The notes: generated by a model not told the origin, from the letters alone. A stretch of 43,090 nucleotides of DNA from an uncultured Erysipelotrichaceae bacterium (GCA_944325255.1 CALUZH010000004.1:1-43090), one strand, 5' to 3'; positions 1 to 8,020 are shown, counted from the stretch's first letter. Translations and numbers: made by a program.

Positions 1-532
1 TGATACAAGAAGCTATCAAGAAATATAAGGGTCTTTTAGAATCACCGATGGCCCTTAGTACCCCGGCCCCCATATTGTAGATCATCGAAGGAATCATGCC
101 GACAAAATAAACCTGCATATAAGTAAGGGAGTAATCATAAATATCAGAAGGAACATTCATCACCGATAATAATTGCGGTGCAAAAACAATGCCTACAAAC
201 ATCATAATAGCCCCTAAGACAATAGCCATGAACATCCCTGAACGAACACTTTCCTGGACACTTTTGCCTTCCCGTCGTCCATAATATTGCGCAACAACGA
301 CTGTGGCACCGGAAGAAAGCCCGGTTACAAAACCCACCAGCAAGTTAATCAATTGGCCGGTTGAACCACCTACCGCACCCAGGGCCTGCTTACCGACGAA
401 GTTGCCGACCACAATGGCATCAACCGTATTGTAGAGTTGTTGAAAAAGACTTCCCAGCATTACCGGGAAGAAGAAATACAAAATCGTTTTGGATATCGAA
501 CCGTTTAATATATCTATCTCTTTATTTTTCAT
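1..532 (-). CDS. MATE family multidrug/cation antiporter, N-terminal part (gene runs off the window)
   Basis: Reading the minus strand from the ATG at 532 gives an open frame to the window edge, about 177 residues. It begins MKNKEIDILNGSISKTILYF and continues with FPVMLGSLFQQLYNTVDAIV, VGNFVGKQALGAVG and GLSSGATVVVAQYYGR. The (F/M)PVMLGSLFQQLYNTVDA stretch in the first helices and the following VG(N)FVG are typical of MatE (NorM/DinF-like) transporters. These have 12 membrane helices and export drugs or toxic metabolites in exchange for Na+ or H+. Only about the first five helices are present, and the rest lies left of position 1. No strong Shine-Dalgarno sequence precedes the ATG, and an in-frame ATG four codons upstream is possible. 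The substrate cannot be inferred. Confidence 0.9.
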   Translation of the reverse strand, partial: MKNKEIDILNGSISKTILYFFFPVMLGSLFQQLYNTVDAIVVGNFVGKQALGAVGGSTGQLINLLVGFVTGLSSGATVVVAQYYGRREGKSVQESVRSGMFMAIVLGAIMMFVGIVFAPQLLSVMNVPSDIYDYSLTYMQVYFVGMIPSMIYNMGAGVLRAIGDSKRPLYFLIASCI

Positions 533-592
533 AAGATACATTTTAATACTTTTAAGTCTTATTGGAGAAACTATTTTTTACCAATCTTTTTT

Positions 593-615
593 ATTTGCCC
601 GCCTTTTGGGCAAAT
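593..615. repeat. Inverted repeat upstream of the MATE gene
   Basis: ATTTGCCC (593-600) and GGGCAAAT (608-615) form a perfect 8-bp inverted repeat around a 7-base loop, about 60 bases upstream of the MATE start. Neither strand has a T-tract directly after the stem, so it does not look like an intrinsic terminator. It may be an operator or a leader hairpin for the exporter gene. The role is inferred only from position. Confidence 0.4.
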
Positions 616-622
616 AATATTA

Positions 623-662
623 TAAAAAAGCGATAATTCCGTGATTATGGGATTTATCGCTT
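623..662 (-). terminator. Intrinsic terminator of the M28 peptidase/parAB operon
   Basis: On the minus strand the stem AAGCGATAA / TTATCGCTT (plus-strand arms 654-662 and 628-636) is followed at once by a run of T (623-629 on the plus strand is A-rich). It lies 20 bases after the stop codon of the peptidase at 683 and should end transcription of the rsmG-noc-parA-parB-peptidase unit. Confidence 0.75.
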
Positions 663-682
663 ATTTAAATTTAAGATTTCTT

Positions 683-1915
683 TTATTTGTCTTCACGACG
701 TTTGCGGCACATATAGAAATCAAGTTTTTCCTTGATATCATCAGGAATCTTTCTTTCTACCGGGAAGATTTTAGCCTTGGTAAGTCTTGAAGCAAAGCCG
801 ATGATAAAGGCAATATCTTTTTGCATCTGCGCCAAGGTTAAAGATGCCGTAGTATCGTGGTAACAATGGATCGGGGTAACCATGGTATTGCGGGCAAAGG
901 ACATCGCCGGTACACCATTATCGGCAAACGGGGTGGAATCACTTGAATATACATCATGATAAGCATTCAAAGATACGCCTTTTTCGCAAGCATAATAACG
1001 CAAATAAGATACCAAATCTTTTTCCGCCGTTATGCAGGCATCAAAATGGCCCATAGTTGAACCGATCATATCCAGATTGATGCAGAAGGCTATATCCTTC
1101 AATTCTTCTTTATGAGCTTCGACATAAGCCTTAGAGCCTAATAATCCTCGCTCTTCACTGCCGCAAAAGACAAAGCGAACATTATGATAAGGCGGATTTT
1201 CCTTATAATATTCGGCAATCTTTAATAAGCCGACCGTACCGCTGGCATTATCATATGAACCCTTGGAAAGCCAAGTGGAATCATAGTGGGCCGTAAAAAC
1301 GATTGTCTTATCGCTTTGCCCCGCAATATCACATACCACATTGCCGCTTTCAGCTTCGGTATCGCGAATATCAATATTCATGCATAAGTCGCTGGCTCCG
1401 TTTTGTAAGAGCTTATATGCATCCTTGGTATTGATTTGCATAACCGGTAAAATACCGATTTCCTTAAGTTGCGAACGAATCTCTCTTTGGTCGATATCAT
1501 AATTATCATCATAGAGATCGCCATTATATACCACAATTCCCAAGGCCCCGTTTTCATAAAGATCTTTATAAGTCCAATAGCCTAAGTAACCGTCAACCAT
1601 CACAATCTTGCCTTTTACTTTTTCTAAGGCTACCCGATTGCGTTTAGGGTAATAATATAAAGGTGCACGAAGCTCACTTACGGCTTTTGAAGCAAAATAG
1701 GCCCGGCATTTAATTTCTTCACTATATGGTGCCACAACACTGAGACTGGCCTTTTTAATGACCGAGGCCTGTACCGGGAAGGCTTCATAATGGGCTTTTA
1801 AACCCAATTCTTTAAGATTTTCCATAATCATCATCGCTGCCCGATACTCTTGTTTAGTACCGCCGAAACGCACAAATTCCAATTCTTTTAATAGTTCCAT
1901 CTCATTTTTCATCAT
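683..1915 (-). CDS. M28 family zinc aminopeptidase
   Basis: A 410-residue cytoplasmic metallopeptidase with no signal peptide. The M28 zinc-ligand pattern is present: H210 in TAHYDS, D222 in YDNASG, the E254-E255 pair in GSEERGLLGS, D282 in NLDMIG, and H350 in IHCYHDT. Residues about 95-170 form a PA-like insert before the catalytic core (KGKIVMVDGY, GALGIVVYNG). Members of this family remove N-terminal residues from peptides; the specificity here is unknown. The start at 1915 is supported by GGAGG six bases upstream. The gene overlaps the end of parB by 14 bases, so the two are probably co-translated, although no functional link to chromosome segregation is known. Confidence 0.9.
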   Translation of the reverse strand: MMKNEMELLKELEFVRFGGTKQEYRAAMMIMENLKELGLKAHYEAFPVQASVIKKASLSVVAPYSEEIKCRAYFASKAVSELRAPLYYYPKRNRVALEKVKGKIVMVDGYLGYWTYKDLYENGALGIVVYNGDLYDDNYDIDQREIRSQLKEIGILPVMQINTKDAYKLLQNGASDLCMNIDIRDTEAESGNVVCDIAGQSDKTIVFTAHYDSTWLSKGSYDNASGTVGLLKIAEYYKENPPYHNVRFVFCGSEERGLLGSKAYVEAHKEELKDIAFCINLDMIGSTMGHFDACITAEKDLVSYLRYYACEKGVSLNAYHDVYSSDSTPFADNGVPAMSFARNTMVTPIHCYHDTTASLTLAQMQKDIAFIIGFASRLTKAKIFPVERKIPDDIKEKLDFYMCRKRREDK

Positions 1916-2783
1916 ACGAATCCTCCAAACAATTCATAATTTCCAATATCCGATTTAAATCATCAATACCATTAAAACGTAAAGTTAAGTGATGATTATC
2001 AACTTCACATGCCGTAGCGAACTTATTTTCCAGACGCCGACGGACATCCTTCATATAAGGATCTTCTTTTTTTATCACCTTAGCCGGCTTTTCCTTTTTC
2101 TCGGCTGCAAGCTTTTCCACTTCTCTTACGGTTAAGCCTTCTTTAACGACTCTTTTGGCCAATTCCACTTGCCGGTCCTCATCTTCGATATTGATAAGGG
2201 CCCGGGCATGACCATAGCTAATCTTATTGTCGGCCAAAAGTTTTTGGATTTCCTCATTCAACTTCAATAAGCGCAAAGTATTGGTAATATAACTGCGGGA
2301 TTTGGCAACTCTTTTGGCCAATTCTTCTTGGGTATAGTGCAGGTTATTAATCAGTTTTTCATAAGCTCTGGCCTCTTCGATAATCGACAAGTCTTCTCTT
2401 TGAATATTTTCCAATAAGGAAACTTCCATCATTTCCTGGTCATTAAAATCCAGGATGATGGCCGGAATAGTATCAAGGCCGGCTAATTTGCTGGCCCGCA
2501 TCCGTCTTTCCCCGGCAATGAGCTCATAACCGCTGACACTTTTTCTGACTAATATCGGTTGAAAAACTCCATGTTCCTTAATGGAAGCCGCCAGCTCATT
2601 TAAGGCTTTTTCATCAAAGCTTTTACGCGGCTGATAGGGATTGGGACGGATATCTTTAATCGCAATAGTATTTTTCTGACCCTTGATGTTGCCTTCGTTG
2701 GCGGCAATATCATCAAGTACCGCATCGATATCATTACCGAAGATGGCACTCAAACCCTTGCCCAGACGTTTCTCTTTTGGCAT
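1902..2783 (-). CDS. parB: Chromosome-partitioning protein ParB (Spo0J)
   Basis: A 293-residue ParB. The N-terminus MPKEKRLGKGLSAIFG is the standard ParA-activating tail. The CTP-binding and clamp motifs are intact: NPYQPR at 48-53, GERR at 91-94 and ENIQR at 125-129. A helix-turn-helix follows (YTQEELAKRVAKSRSYITNT), and the C-terminal dimerisation segment comes after a Lys/Glu-rich linker near residues 225-245. ParB loads on parS sites, slides as a CTP-dependent clamp and stimulates the ParA ATPase. A strong AGGAGGTG site lies inside the end of parA, one base from that gene's stop, so the two are translationally coupled. I found no parS match (TGTTTCACGTGAAACA-like) in the window. Confidence 0.96.
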   Translation of the reverse strand: MPKEKRLGKGLSAIFGNDIDAVLDDIAANEGNIKGQKNTIAIKDIRPNPYQPRKSFDEKALNELAASIKEHGVFQPILVRKSVSGYELIAGERRMRASKLAGLDTIPAIILDFNDQEMMEVSLLENIQREDLSIIEEARAYEKLINNLHYTQEELAKRVAKSRSYITNTLRLLKLNEEIQKLLADNKISYGHARALINIEDEDRQVELAKRVVKEGLTVREVEKLAAEKKEKPAKVIKKEDPYMKDVRRRLENKFATACEVDNHHLTLRFNGIDDLNRILEIMNCLEDSYDEK

Positions 2784-2784
2784 A

Positions 2785-3558
2785 TCACACCTCCTGATTG
2801 TTGTTTAAGACTTCCTTGGTCAAACTGACATATGCCTTGGCACCATCGGAATTGATATCATAATCAAAAATCGATTTGCCTTGAGACGGCGCTTCCGAAA
2901 GCTTGATATTGCGCGGGATAAAGGTTTTATAAGTCTTTTCCTTAAAGTGCGAATGCACTTCTTCCCGCACTTCTTCCGAAAGATTGGTCCGTCGGTCAAA
3001 CATTGTCAGTAAAACCCCTTCAATCCGTAAATTAGGATTAAATAACTTTTGGACCAAGCGAATAGTCTGCAAAAGCTGCGTAACACCTTCCAAGGCATAA
3101 TATTCGCATTGGACCGGAATCATTACCGAATCGGCAGCCGAAAGGGCATTAGTATTAAGTAAACCCAAAGAAGGCGGACAATCGACAATAATAAAATCAT
3201 AAGCATCTTTGATCTTGGCTAATTGTCTTTTTAATAATTTTTCCCGGTCATTTTCAATCTTGACCATCTCCAAATCAGCCCCGGCTAAGTTAATATTGGC
3301 CGGAAGAATATCTAAAGGCGGACGTTTCATCGTCTTAATGCATTCCTTAATATCTTTGCCCCCCAACAAGGCATCATAAACCGTATAGTCATTTAATAAA
3401 ATCGTATGCCCGATACCTTGGGTGGCATTACCTTGGGGATCGAAATCCACCATCAGCACCCGTTTATTCAAATAAGCCAATCCGGCAGCTAAATTAATGG
3501 CGGTTGTGGTCTTGCCGACCCCACCTTTTTGATTGGCAATCGCAATGATCTTTCCCAT
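2785..3558 (-). CDS. parA: Chromosome-partitioning ATPase ParA (Soj)
   Basis: A 257-residue ParA/Soj ATPase with the deviant Walker A motif QKGGVGKTTT at residues 9-18, the A' motif VDFDPQGNAT and the Walker B segment FIIVDCPPSLG. Soj dimerises with ATP on DNA and is driven off by ParB, and in Bacillota it also influences DnaA. The family length is about 250-260 residues, so it is complete. AAGGAG precedes the ATG. Nine bases separate it from the upstream noc-like gene and one base from parB. Confidence 0.97.
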   Translation of the reverse strand: MGKIIAIANQKGGVGKTTTAINLAAGLAYLNKRVLMVDFDPQGNATQGIGHTILLNDYTVYDALLGGKDIKECIKTMKRPPLDILPANINLAGADLEMVKIENDREKLLKRQLAKIKDAYDFIIVDCPPSLGLLNTNALSAADSVMIPVQCEYYALEGVTQLLQTIRLVQKLFNPNLRIEGVLLTMFDRRTNLSEEVREEVHSHFKEKTYKTFIPRNIKLSEAPSQGKSIFDYDINSDGAKAYVSLTKEVLNNNQEV

Positions 3559-3567
3559 ATTGTCTCC

Positions 3568-4305
3568 TTACTTTTTAAAGCTGATAATTACTTTAATATC
3601 ATCATCATTTTCCCGGGTGTTGAATGTGCAATCCAAACCGCTTTTTTGGCAAAGCTCAAAGGCTTCCTTCAAAGTATTGATACCGATGCGCACATTATTG
3701 GAAACCCCGCGGTTACCCCGTTTATTCAAGGCCTTCAAATATTCTTCGGTCTTGGCTACATTATAATTACGTTCAATGACGGTCTTAAAAACTTCCGGCA
3801 GTTGCTCATCGCTTAGCTTTAGTAAGGCCCGGCCATGCCTTTCCGTCAAACGGCCATCAACAATTGCCTCCTGAATATAATCCGGCAATTTCAAAAGCCG
3901 CAATTTATTGGCTACCGTTGATTGTTTAAGACCTAAGCGCGATGCCAACTCAGCTTGGGTAATATCTTCGTCTTTCATAACCTCTAAAAGCTGTTTAGCT
4001 TCCGATATGGCATCAGGATGATTACGTTTAAGACTATCGACGATGACTGCCGTGATTTCAGCGTAATCATCAGTTTGGGCCACATTGGCATCAATACTAT
4101 CAAAACCGTTTATAATCGCCGCTTTCACCAGCATTTCTCCCTTAATAATCCGATAACCATCCTCTTCCTTTAAAAGCGTCGGAACATCGTTTAAATGGCC
4201 GTTTTTTAAGGCTACAGACATGGCTAAAATCCGTTCGTCATTCAGGTCCTTATCAAGCAAATTAATCTTAATGTCTTTAATGGCAATCGTTTCGTTTTTA
4301 TTCAT
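3568..4305 (-). CDS. noc: Noc-like ParB-family protein with degenerate CTP-binding motifs
   Basis: A 245-residue protein in the position of noc, between rsmG and parA. Its central helix-turn-helix (about residues 114-140: ITQAELASRLGLKQSTVANK) and the following LTERHGRALLKL closely resemble Noc/ParB DNA-binding domains. The N-terminal domain is recognisable but has lost the clamp residues. Where Noc and ParB have AGERRxRA, this has KGEMLVKA (55-62). Where they have ENLQRE, it has DSLKRN (90-95). The NxxQPR motif is also absent. There is no N-terminal amphipathic membrane helix like that of Bacillus Noc. It may still bind DNA but probably not as a CTP-gated sliding clamp. It overlaps rsmG by four bases (ATGA). 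Confidence 0.8.
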   Translation of the reverse strand: MNKNETIAIKDIKINLLDKDLNDERILAMSVALKNGHLNDVPTLLKEEDGYRIIKGEMLVKAAIINGFDSIDANVAQTDDYAEITAVIVDSLKRNHPDAISEAKQLLEVMKDEDITQAELASRLGLKQSTVANKLRLLKLPDYIQEAIVDGRLTERHGRALLKLSDEQLPEVFKTVIERNYNVAKTEEYLKALNKRGNRGVSNNVRIGINTLKEAFELCQKSGLDCTFNTRENDDDIKVIISFKK

Positions 4306-5000
4306 AGCGGCTTCCTTTTAATCATACTATAATTCCTAGGAAATTTAAGAGGCGTTTCTTTAATCTTTTCAAGGTCGGCAATAATTCTTAAAGAACCGTC
4401 GGATAAAGTAAATTCCCTTTTTTCTTTTAAGACAAAACCCATTTTAGTATAAGCTTTTTCAGCATCAATAATTTCTTTATTGCCGTTTAAACCCCGAAGA
4501 GCGAAGAAAATACCACCCACCTTAACCATAGCTCCGGCTATTTCTATCAAGGCATTGAGATTAGTAACAGCCCGGGCTGTCACCATATCATATTCTTCGC
4601 GATGGCTAAGGGCATAGTCTTCACCCCGGCTATTAATAACTTCAATATCTTTTAAGCCAAGGGTCTTGATTAATTCATTTAAAAAAATACAGCGTTTATT
4701 TAAAGGCTCAAGGAGGATAACTTTTAAGTCAGGATAGACAATTTTTAAGACAACGCCGGGAAAACCGGCTCCCGTACCGACATCGACAAGGCAGCCCTCC
4801 ATGGTTCTGGCAAACGATAATAAAAGGCTATCATAGAAATGTTTTTCATATATTTGGTCTTTTTCGGTGATAGCCGTAAGATTAATTTTTTCATTATAGG
4901 ATATAAGCATATCGGCATAGGTATCAAGCTGCTTCAACTGTTCATCAGTAATATTTATCCCATAGCTTTTCAAACAATCCCTTAATTCGTTTTTTTGCAT
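4302..5000 (-). CDS. rsmG: 16S rRNA (guanine-N7) methyltransferase RsmG
   Basis: The RsmG/GidB methyltransferase modifies G527 of 16S rRNA using S-adenosylmethionine. Diagnostic segments are YADMLISYNEKINLTAITE, then KHFYDSLLL, the SAM-binding LVDVGTGAGFPGVVLKI and ILLEPLNKRCIFLNEL. I chose the ATG at 5000 (MQKNELRD, 232 residues), which matches where homologues begin. In-frame ATGs at 5024 and 5042 are also possible but none has a good Shine-Dalgarno site. The gene normally sits beside mnmG near oriC. Here the upstream side holds a broken HAD gene and an unrelated plus-strand module, so that junction has been rearranged. Confidence 0.93.
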   Translation of the reverse strand: MQKNELRDCLKSYGINITDEQLKQLDTYADMLISYNEKINLTAITEKDQIYEKHFYDSLLLSFARTMEGCLVDVGTGAGFPGVVLKIVYPDLKVILLEPLNKRCIFLNELIKTLGLKDIEVINSRGEDYALSHREEYDMVTARAVTNLNALIEIAGAMVKVGGIFFALRGLNGNKEIIDAEKAYTKMGFVLKEKREFTLSDGSLRIIADLEKIKETPLKFPRNYSMIKRKPL

Positions 5001-5006
5001 ATCTAC

Positions 5007-5012
5007 ATTATA
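5007..5012 (-). promoter_or_regulatory. Possible rsmG -10 element, six bases from the start codon
   Basis: A perfect TATAAT on the minus strand ends six bases before the ATG at 5000, which would place the transcription start on or next to the start codon. No convincing -35 element is present. If real, it would make a leaderless rsmG transcript. If not, translation probably starts at 5024 or 5042. Confidence 0.3.
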
Positions 5013-5161
5013 TAACAAATTCATCCCAATTATTTCCCGCATAAACCAAAGATACCTAAGTCTTCACCCGATCTCAGCTATCATAAAAATATTGATATAA
5101 TATAAACAAACGATTTATCGCATTATCTTAATGCCATATATAATCATCAAAAAGAGCTTTC

Positions 5162-5684
5162 ATGAATATATTGATAACTACCTTTGACGGTACACTCTAT
5201 CCCCAAGATGATGGACGTCTTTTGACAATGAATATCCAAGCCTTAAACAAATGGTATGAAAACGGTCGTAAACTAATCATTGTCACAAGCAGGGGCTTAG
5301 GTCACCTTGAGGAATTAAAAAAATACTTCTCCCTTCACCTTTATCGGTGCTGACGGAGCCGTCATCTTAAATGAAAAAGATGAGCTCAAAATACATTCAA
5401 TCAAGGCCCAAATCTATAATTAAATAGCCAAGGACGCCCTTACTATCCAGGCACCTCATGCCCGTAAAGACAAGGCCGTATCAGATATCATCAACACTTT
5501 GGCACTAAGCCCCGATAATATCTATATAGTCGGTGATTACAATGATGATATTGCAATATTTAAGCTGACACAAAATAGCTATTGTATGGAAGATGGGGAA
5601 AAGCTTGCCAAAATATATGCCCATCATCTTACATCTTCAATCTATGATCTTATCTTCAATAAGCTTAGCCGTTTATTGATATAA
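5162..5684 (+). pseudogene. Broken Cof-type HAD phosphatase gene
   Basis: Two open pieces in different frames (5162-5353 and up to 5684) read together as a decayed HAD-superfamily phosphatase. The first piece has a motif I remnant, TTFDGTLYP, with Thr in place of the nucleophilic Asp, and motif II IIVTSRG. After a one-base frame change near 5330 the sequence continues with FIGADGAVILNEKDELK, meets an in-frame TAA at 5420-5422, then resumes with motif III (HARKDKAVS) and motif IV (VGDYNDDIAIF). The cap domain of about 100 residues between motifs II and III is almost entirely gone. A TATAAT at 5096-5101 may be the old promoter. Frameshift, stop, deletion and lost nucleophile together argue strongly for a pseudogene. 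Confidence 0.85.
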
Positions 5685-5706
5685 TAATCTTATCTTAAAG
5701 GGGGGA
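5680..5706 (+). promoter_or_regulatory. -10 element and strong ribosome site for the MazG/helicase unit
   Basis: TATAAT at 5680-5685 overlaps the end of the HAD pseudogene and is followed by AAAGGGGGGAAG (5697-5708), which precedes the TTG start at 5713. The -35 region is weak (TTCAAT about 19 bases upstream is the best candidate). The strong ribosome site supports TTG as the true start of the next gene. Confidence 0.5.
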
Positions 5707-5712
5707 AGTCAT

Positions 5713-6027
5713 TTGCATAAGGCTATTGAAGAGATAAAGCTTTTTAATAAGGAACGGGATTGGGATAAATTTCATAGCCCGGAAAATGTCGCTAAAGCGA
5801 TTGCCATTGAAGCCGGTGAACTTTTGGAATGTTTTCAATGGAGTGCTGATTTTAATTTTGAAAGAGTATGTGAAGAATTGGCCGACGTGATGATTTATTG
5901 CCTTATTATGGCTGATCGTTTAAATATCGACAGTGAAAAGATTATTCTTGATAAAATTGAACAAAATAGAAAAAAGTATCCCCTTGATAAGGCCAAGGGC
6001 AATGCCAAGAAATATACCGAGTTATAA
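5713..6027 (+). CDS. MazG-like nucleotide pyrophosphohydrolase
   Basis: A 104-residue all-alpha NTP pyrophosphatase of the short MazG/dCTPase type. The metal-binding signature is complete: E33-x2-E36 in AIEAGELLECFQW and E55-x2-D58 in EELADVMIY. Enzymes of this fold convert (d)NTPs to NMP and pyrophosphate. They clean nucleotide pools and some act on dCTP or modified nucleotides. The start is TTG with a strong G-rich ribosome site. Only three bases separate its stop from the next gene, so the two form an operon. That fixed pairing with a nuclease-helicase suggests it contributes to an anti-phage or nucleic-acid-damage function. The substrate is unknown. Confidence 0.88.
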   Translation: MHKAIEEIKLFNKERDWDKFHSPENVAKAIAIEAGELLECFQWSADFNFERVCEELADVMIYCLIMADRLNIDSEKIILDKIEQNRKKYPLDKAKGNAKKYTEL

Positions 6028-6030
6028 TTT

Positions 6031-7893
6031 ATGATTGTATACCAAGAGACCAAAGACCAGTTTGTAGCTGATGTCAGAAACAATATTATTGAATATAAAA
6101 TAGATGAAAAAGTTAGGGCTGTACTGCATAAAAATACTGCCCATAACGAATTTTTGGCATGGCGCAATTCCATGCAGTATATGCGCAATGTTTTAGACGA
6201 TATAAGAATACCCCATGATGCCAAGATTGCCATCGAATATCGATTGCCGATGTCGAATAAACGGGTCGACATCATTGTCAGCGGCAAAGATGAATATGAT
6301 CGCGATAATGCCGTCATCATTGAGCTTAAGCAATGGGACAGGGTTGAAAAGGTTGATAATAAGGATGCGATTGTAAAGACTATTGTCGGTCGAGGTGTTC
6401 ATGAATTAACCCATCCCTCTTATCAGGCGTGGTCTTATGTGAGTTTATTAAAAGACTATAACGAAGATATCCGCAATCATAATATCGAGCTTGAGCCTTG
6501 TGCCTTCTTGCATAATTATGTTTTAAAAGAAGATGATGATTTATTGGCTCCATGTTACCGATATTACATCGATAAGGCCCCGGTATTCACCAGATTTGAT
6601 ACCCAGAAATTAGCTGACTTTATTGCCAAATTTATCAAAAAGGGCAATGTCGATGTTTTATATCACATTGAAAACGGCAAGATCTTGCCAAGCAAGTCCC
6701 TGCAAGATAATTTATCATCTTTATTAAAAGGCAATAAGGAATTTACCCTCATCGATGATCAAAAAGTCGTCTTTGAAAAAGCCCTAGAAATAGCTAAAAG
6801 AAAAAGTACAAAAAAGAAAGTATATATCATTCAAGGCGGTCCCGGTACCGGCAAGACCGTTTTAGCTATCAATATGTTGGTTGCCATATTGAACCTTAAT
6901 CAAAATGTCTTATATGTCACTAAAAATTCAACCCCGCGGGAAATTTATCGTAAGAAACTTACTAACGGCGAGTACCGCAAGGCCTATGTTGATAATCTGT
7001 TTAAAGGTTCGGGTATTTTCTATGATTCCCCAAGCAATTTCTTCGATTGCCTTATTGTCGATGAAGCCCATCGTTTGAACGAGAAGTCCGGGATGTTCAA
7101 AAATAAGGGTGAAAATCAAATCAAGGAAATCATCAACGCTTCTAAAACCGCCATCTTTTTTGTCGACGACCACCAGCAGGTAACAACTTCTGATATCGGC
7201 AGTATTGAAGAGATAAAGAAGTGGTGTCATTACTTTGATGCGGAAGTTTATGAAGATGAACTGTTATCCCAGTTCCGCTGCAGTGGCAGTGATTCATATT
7301 TATCATGGATAGATAATGTTTTAGAAATAAATGCGGAAGCAACAAGCGAATTTGATCATGATTATGATATTAGGATCTGTGCTACGCCGGATGAAGTAAG
7401 CGATCTTATAATTGCCAAAAATAAAATAAACAATAAGTCCCGAATCGTTGCAGGCTATTGTTGGGATTGGATCAGTAACGGTAAAAACGATCCTGATGTA
7501 TATGATATCCAAATCGGCGATTTTCAAGCCTCATGGAATCTGAATTCTACCAAAACCTGGGCAATAGATGAAAACTCGGTTAAGGAAATCGGCTGTATTC
7601 ATACCTGCCAAGGTTTGGAATTTGATTATGTCGGAGTAATAATCGGCGATGATATGCGCTATGAAAACGGTCATATCGTTACGGATTTTACTAAAAGAGC
7701 TGCCACTGACCAATCAATCAAAGGTCTTAAGACAATATTTAAGAAAGATAAAGTAAAGGCTTTAAAGATAGCCGATAAGATCATCAAGAATACCTATCGA
7801 ACTTTAATGACCAGAGGTATGAAGGGCTGCTACATATATTGCACCGATACTAATTTAAGAAATTATTTGGCTGACCGGCTCAGTCTAAAATAA
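6031..7893 (+). CDS. PD-(D/E)XK nuclease fused to a DUF2075 (Schlafen group 3-like) helicase
   Basis: A 620-residue two-domain protein. The N-terminus carries a PD-(D/E)XK nuclease core: E69 (IAIEYR), D80 (KRVDIIVSG), E98-x-K100 (VIIELKQW), then Q132-x3-Y136 (QAWSY), the QxxxY motif seen in RecB/Cas4-type nucleases. From about residue 240 there is a DUF2075 superfamily 1 helicase/ATPase. It has Walker A GGPGTGKT (269-276), Walker B LIVDEAHR (341-348), a LLSQFRCSGSDSY motif, HTCQGLEFDYVGVIIG, and the terminal YRTLMTRGMKGCYIY. It therefore probably cuts and translocates on DNA or RNA. It follows the MazG gene directly. Similar proteins are usually annotated only as DUF2075. A defence role is inference from architecture and context. 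Confidence 0.85.
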   Translation: MIVYQETKDQFVADVRNNIIEYKIDEKVRAVLHKNTAHNEFLAWRNSMQYMRNVLDDIRIPHDAKIAIEYRLPMSNKRVDIIVSGKDEYDRDNAVIIELKQWDRVEKVDNKDAIVKTIVGRGVHELTHPSYQAWSYVSLLKDYNEDIRNHNIELEPCAFLHNYVLKEDDDLLAPCYRYYIDKAPVFTRFDTQKLADFIAKFIKKGNVDVLYHIENGKILPSKSLQDNLSSLLKGNKEFTLIDDQKVVFEKALEIAKRKSTKKKVYIIQGGPGTGKTVLAINMLVAILNLNQNVLYVTKNSTPREIYRKKLTNGEYRKAYVDNLFKGSGIFYDSPSNFFDCLIVDEAHRLNEKSGMFKNKGENQIKEIINASKTAIFFVDDHQQVTTSDIGSIEEIKKWCHYFDAEVYEDELLSQFRCSGSDSYLSWIDNVLEINAEATSEFDHDYDIRICATPDEVSDLIIAKNKINNKSRIVAGYCWDWISNGKNDPDVYDIQIGDFQASWNLNSTKTWAIDENSVKEIGCIHTCQGLEFDYVGVIIGDDMRYENGHIVTDFTKRAATDQSIKGLKTIFKKDKVKALKIADKIIKNTYRTLMTRGMKGCYIYCTDTNLRNYLADRLSLK

Positions 7894-7951
7894 TTTATAT
7901 TTCAACTAGATCTTTAAAAATACCCCATCCGTACAACATTTAATTCTAAAC

Positions 7952-7996
7952 AAAAATGAGCGTATCCCCGATATTAAAGGAGAAACGCTCATTTTT
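7952..7996. terminator. Bidirectional intrinsic terminator
   Basis: AAAAATGAGCGT (7952-7963) and ACGCTCATTTTT (7985-7996) form a 12-bp perfect stem with A and T tails on both sides. It lies between the convergent helicase gene (ends 7893) and lipoprotein gene (ends 8021) and should serve both. Confidence 0.85.
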
Positions 7997-8020
7997 AACG
8001 CTTATAACTGGCGAAACATA

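Noticed and set aside
593-615. Intrinsic terminator for the MATE or peptidase gene
   Set aside because: The stem is good but no T-tract follows on either strand; the separate hairpin at 628-662 fits the terminator role.
5713-6027. MazG-like gene as part of a MazEF toxin-antitoxin system
   Set aside because: The motifs are those of a pyrophosphohydrolase; no MazF-like RNase or MazE is present.
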